Of a stretch of 29,654 nucleotides of DNA, positions 28,580-29,654 are shown in pieces. This DNA comes from a virus. Under the pieces are notes generated by a model. That model saw only the letters and a list, made by a program, of their open reading frames with translations, made no database searches and was not told the DNA's origin. Positions within the stretch are counted from its first letter, which is position 1. The number at the start of each line of letters is the position of its first letter. Made by a program: the position numbers and the translations under genes. The DNA lies in the IMG/VR virus record IMGVR_UViG_3300023276_000421, positions 1 to 29,654 of that record. One strand, given 5' to 3'.

Positions 28580-29603
28580 TCCTCGCTCTCTCTAATTTAA
28601 TTCTCATTTCAGCCCGTGACTTATGCCAGCCTGAAATCGACTGAGATTTGATTGTCCCGTTATTTAAGCTCATCCATGCTTTAGTTCTAAAGCAATTCTT
28701 CATCTCGGTCAGATCCATGAAAAGAATTTCATTTGCAAGGGCCAAGTCATCTGGATCGGTAAACCTGACATCTGTCTCGAAAGGCTCCTGCTTTTCGACC
28801 GGGATAAAGAAGAAGTGATCAAGTGGTTTGCCCGTCACCCTTTCGACAACCTCACGATAAAGGCGATCCTGGATATAATACCCATGCTCGCCAACGTGCT
28901 TGTCGTATGATCCCGAGTCTTCAGCTGTTAGCGTGGCGCAAGTTTTGAGGTCAATCGCGATAGTATCGCCAGCCTCAACCTTTTTGTAATATGATGTGTT
29001 CGCTAATGACTCATTTAAGAACTCAGCCAAATGCGCCGAGCAAGATTCAATGAACCCGTCAAGACGAACCTGCAGCATTGTCCATCCAAGATCACATCTG
29101 AAAGTCAATTCTGGCTTGATTTCGGCAATCAAGGCCGTTGCAATCTCGCTTTGCTCGACTGAATTATTGACGTAAAATAAGGTTCTCATTTGCTTCTGGG
29201 ATAAAACTTCTTTGCCGTGTTCTTCGGCAATCGAGTTGAAATTTTCCCAAAAAACAAGCCTTGCTTCCGCTTCTGGCTTGATCGCTGACTTGTATTCATG
29301 TCTTGGTTTAGTCGGCTTCTTTGGAGCGTCAACGGGTTCAATCATGTATCGCTTTTCAAACTCTCCTTGACCTTCCAGAATCAGGCAATGACCCGCGCCT
29401 CCAAAGGTGAAATAGTCCTTTGCTTTCGGTTCTTCAATTAAAGTCTTTGTGACAAACTTCTTGTAAAAGAGATACTTGCGCTTGCGAAAATAAGACAGCA
29501 TTGAATTGCTAATTGCCTTATTTCCGTGATAAATTTCATTCGGTTCATCCTTGATGACTCCGAGCATTGGCGTTTCAGTTGGGTAGTATTTTTGTATTTC
29601 CAT
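28572..29603 (-). CDS. PD-(D/E)XK exonuclease, RecE/DUF3799-like
   Basis: A 343-residue protein of the phage exodeoxyribonuclease VIII/YqaJ-like superfamily. It opens with an EIYHGNKAISNSMLSYF lead and FTFGGAGHCLILEG (conserved His72). Then come RLDGFIE (Asp182), IAIDLKT (Asp218, Lys220) and YYIQDRLYREVV (Gln245, Tyr249), the motif series that binds metal and DNA. It resects double-stranded DNA ends for recombination with a single-strand annealing partner. No annealase (RecT/Erf) is seen in the window; it may lie upstream. The leader has TAAACAAG and a promoter-like site. Confidence 0.88.
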   Translation of the reverse strand: MEIQKYYPTETPMLGVIKDEPNEIYHGNKAISNSMLSYFRKRKYLFYKKFVTKTLIEEPKAKDYFTFGGAGHCLILEGQGEFEKRYMIEPVDAPKKPTKPRHEYKSAIKPEAEARLVFWENFNSIAEEHGKEVLSQKQMRTLFYVNNSVEQSEIATALIAEIKPELTFRCDLGWTMLQVRLDGFIESCSAHLAEFLNESLANTSYYKKVEAGDTIAIDLKTCATLTAEDSGSYDKHVGEHGYYIQDRLYREVVERVTGKPLDHFFFIPVEKQEPFETDVRFTDPDDLALANEILFMDLTEMKNCFRTKAWMSLNNGTIKSQSISGWHKSRAEMRIKLERARNE

Positions 29604-29608
29604 AATTA

Positions 29609-29616
29609 CTTGTTTA
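29609..29616 (-). promoter_or_regulatory. Shared leader octamer TAAACAAG (exonuclease gene)
   Basis: TAAACAAG precedes the ATG by 5 bases here. The same octamer lies 7 bases before the ASCH-like gene (22832-22839), 10 bases before the gene at 17065 (17076-17083) and, with one change (TAAACGAG), 7 bases before the ParB-methyltransferase gene (18872-18879). Only the copy at 22832 is extended to AAGGAG. It may be a translation-leader element in place of a Shine-Dalgarno sequence. Confidence 0.4.
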
Positions 29617-29626
29617 ATTTTTATGA

Positions 29627-29654
29627 ATTATTACGTATATTTTCAGATTGTCAA
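29627..29654 (-). promoter_or_regulatory. Promoter P1, upstream of the exonuclease
   Basis: On the minus strand: TTGACA (29654-29649), a 16-base spacer containing ATACGT, then AATAAT (29632-29627), 5 of 6 matches to TATAAT. About 23 bases separate the -10 from the ATG at 29603. It runs to the edge of the window, so an upstream gene or further elements may be cut off. It matches the TTGAC-N16 series of the other sites. Confidence 0.55.

Noticed and set aside
1-29654. Plus-strand ORFs of 60-150 codons across the window
   Set aside because: All lie opposite well-supported minus-strand genes, lack recognisable domains and have no matching ribosome sites; they are mirror-frame shadows.
1-29654. 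CRISPR arrays, tRNA genes, integrase, repressor or insertion sequences
   Set aside because: I saw no regularly spaced repeats, no cloverleaf candidates and no recombinase or transposase motifs. Lysogeny genes may lie outside the window.

Overview
This window is a stretch of a tailed double-stranded DNA phage genome (or a prophage). Every supported gene is on the minus strand, so transcription runs from high to low coordinates. The genes are packed, with many stop/start overlaps of the ATGA or TAATG type. The hallmark set is complete enough to be sure of the class: terminase large and small subunits, portal, HK97-type prohead protease and major capsid protein, a head-tail connector and adaptor, and Mu-type baseplate proteins (gpP/gp44, gp45, gp46, gp47 and gp48 families), which indicate a contractile-tailed (myovirus-like) particle. 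The host is probably Gram-negative: there is a GTA-type three-TM holin, Sec signal peptides and an RlpA-like cell-wall domain. I cannot assign a phylum. No integrase or repressor is visible in the window.

Early/accessory region, in the direction of transcription (29654 down to about 17100). It opens with a PD-(D/E)XK exonuclease of the RecE/DUF3799 type and a C5-cytosine DNA methyltransferase whose gene is almost wholly overlapped by a second ORF of a recognisable phage family in another frame. Small proteins, an RlpA-like exported protein and a DUF4406 protein follow. A PAPS-reductase-like enzyme lies between two strong terminators. Next is a non-coding gap of about 280 bases with a possible small RNA and a promoter. 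A replication cassette (small phage protein, DUF1376 protein, DnaC-type helicase loader) is followed by a DPPY DNA methyltransferase, an ASCH/PUA-like protein, about a dozen small uncharacterised genes, a VRR-NUC nuclease, a ParB-methyltransferase fusion and the small terminase.

Packaging and structural region (about 17100 down to 1). Six small genes separate terS from terL. Then come terL and a portal fused to a Mu gpF-like domain. The Mu-like baseplate genes, fibre genes and a holin/membrane-protein cluster follow directly. Only after these do the prohead protease, major capsid protein, probable decoration protein, connector and adaptor appear. Baseplate, fibre and lysis genes are thus inserted between the portal and the capsid genes, which is not the usual late-gene order. 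Tape measure, tail tube and sheath genes are not in the window and probably lie beyond base 1.

Regulation. Five promoter-like sites share TTGAC-N16-(-10-like hexamer), and three of them carry an ACGTA core inside the spacer. Three intrinsic terminators are visible at 1343-1380, 25363-25395 and 26417-26472. Many genes lack a clear Shine-Dalgarno sequence and instead have AT-rich leaders, several sharing the octamer TAAACAAG. The largest gene-free interval is 25203-25484; no interval exceeds 300 bases.
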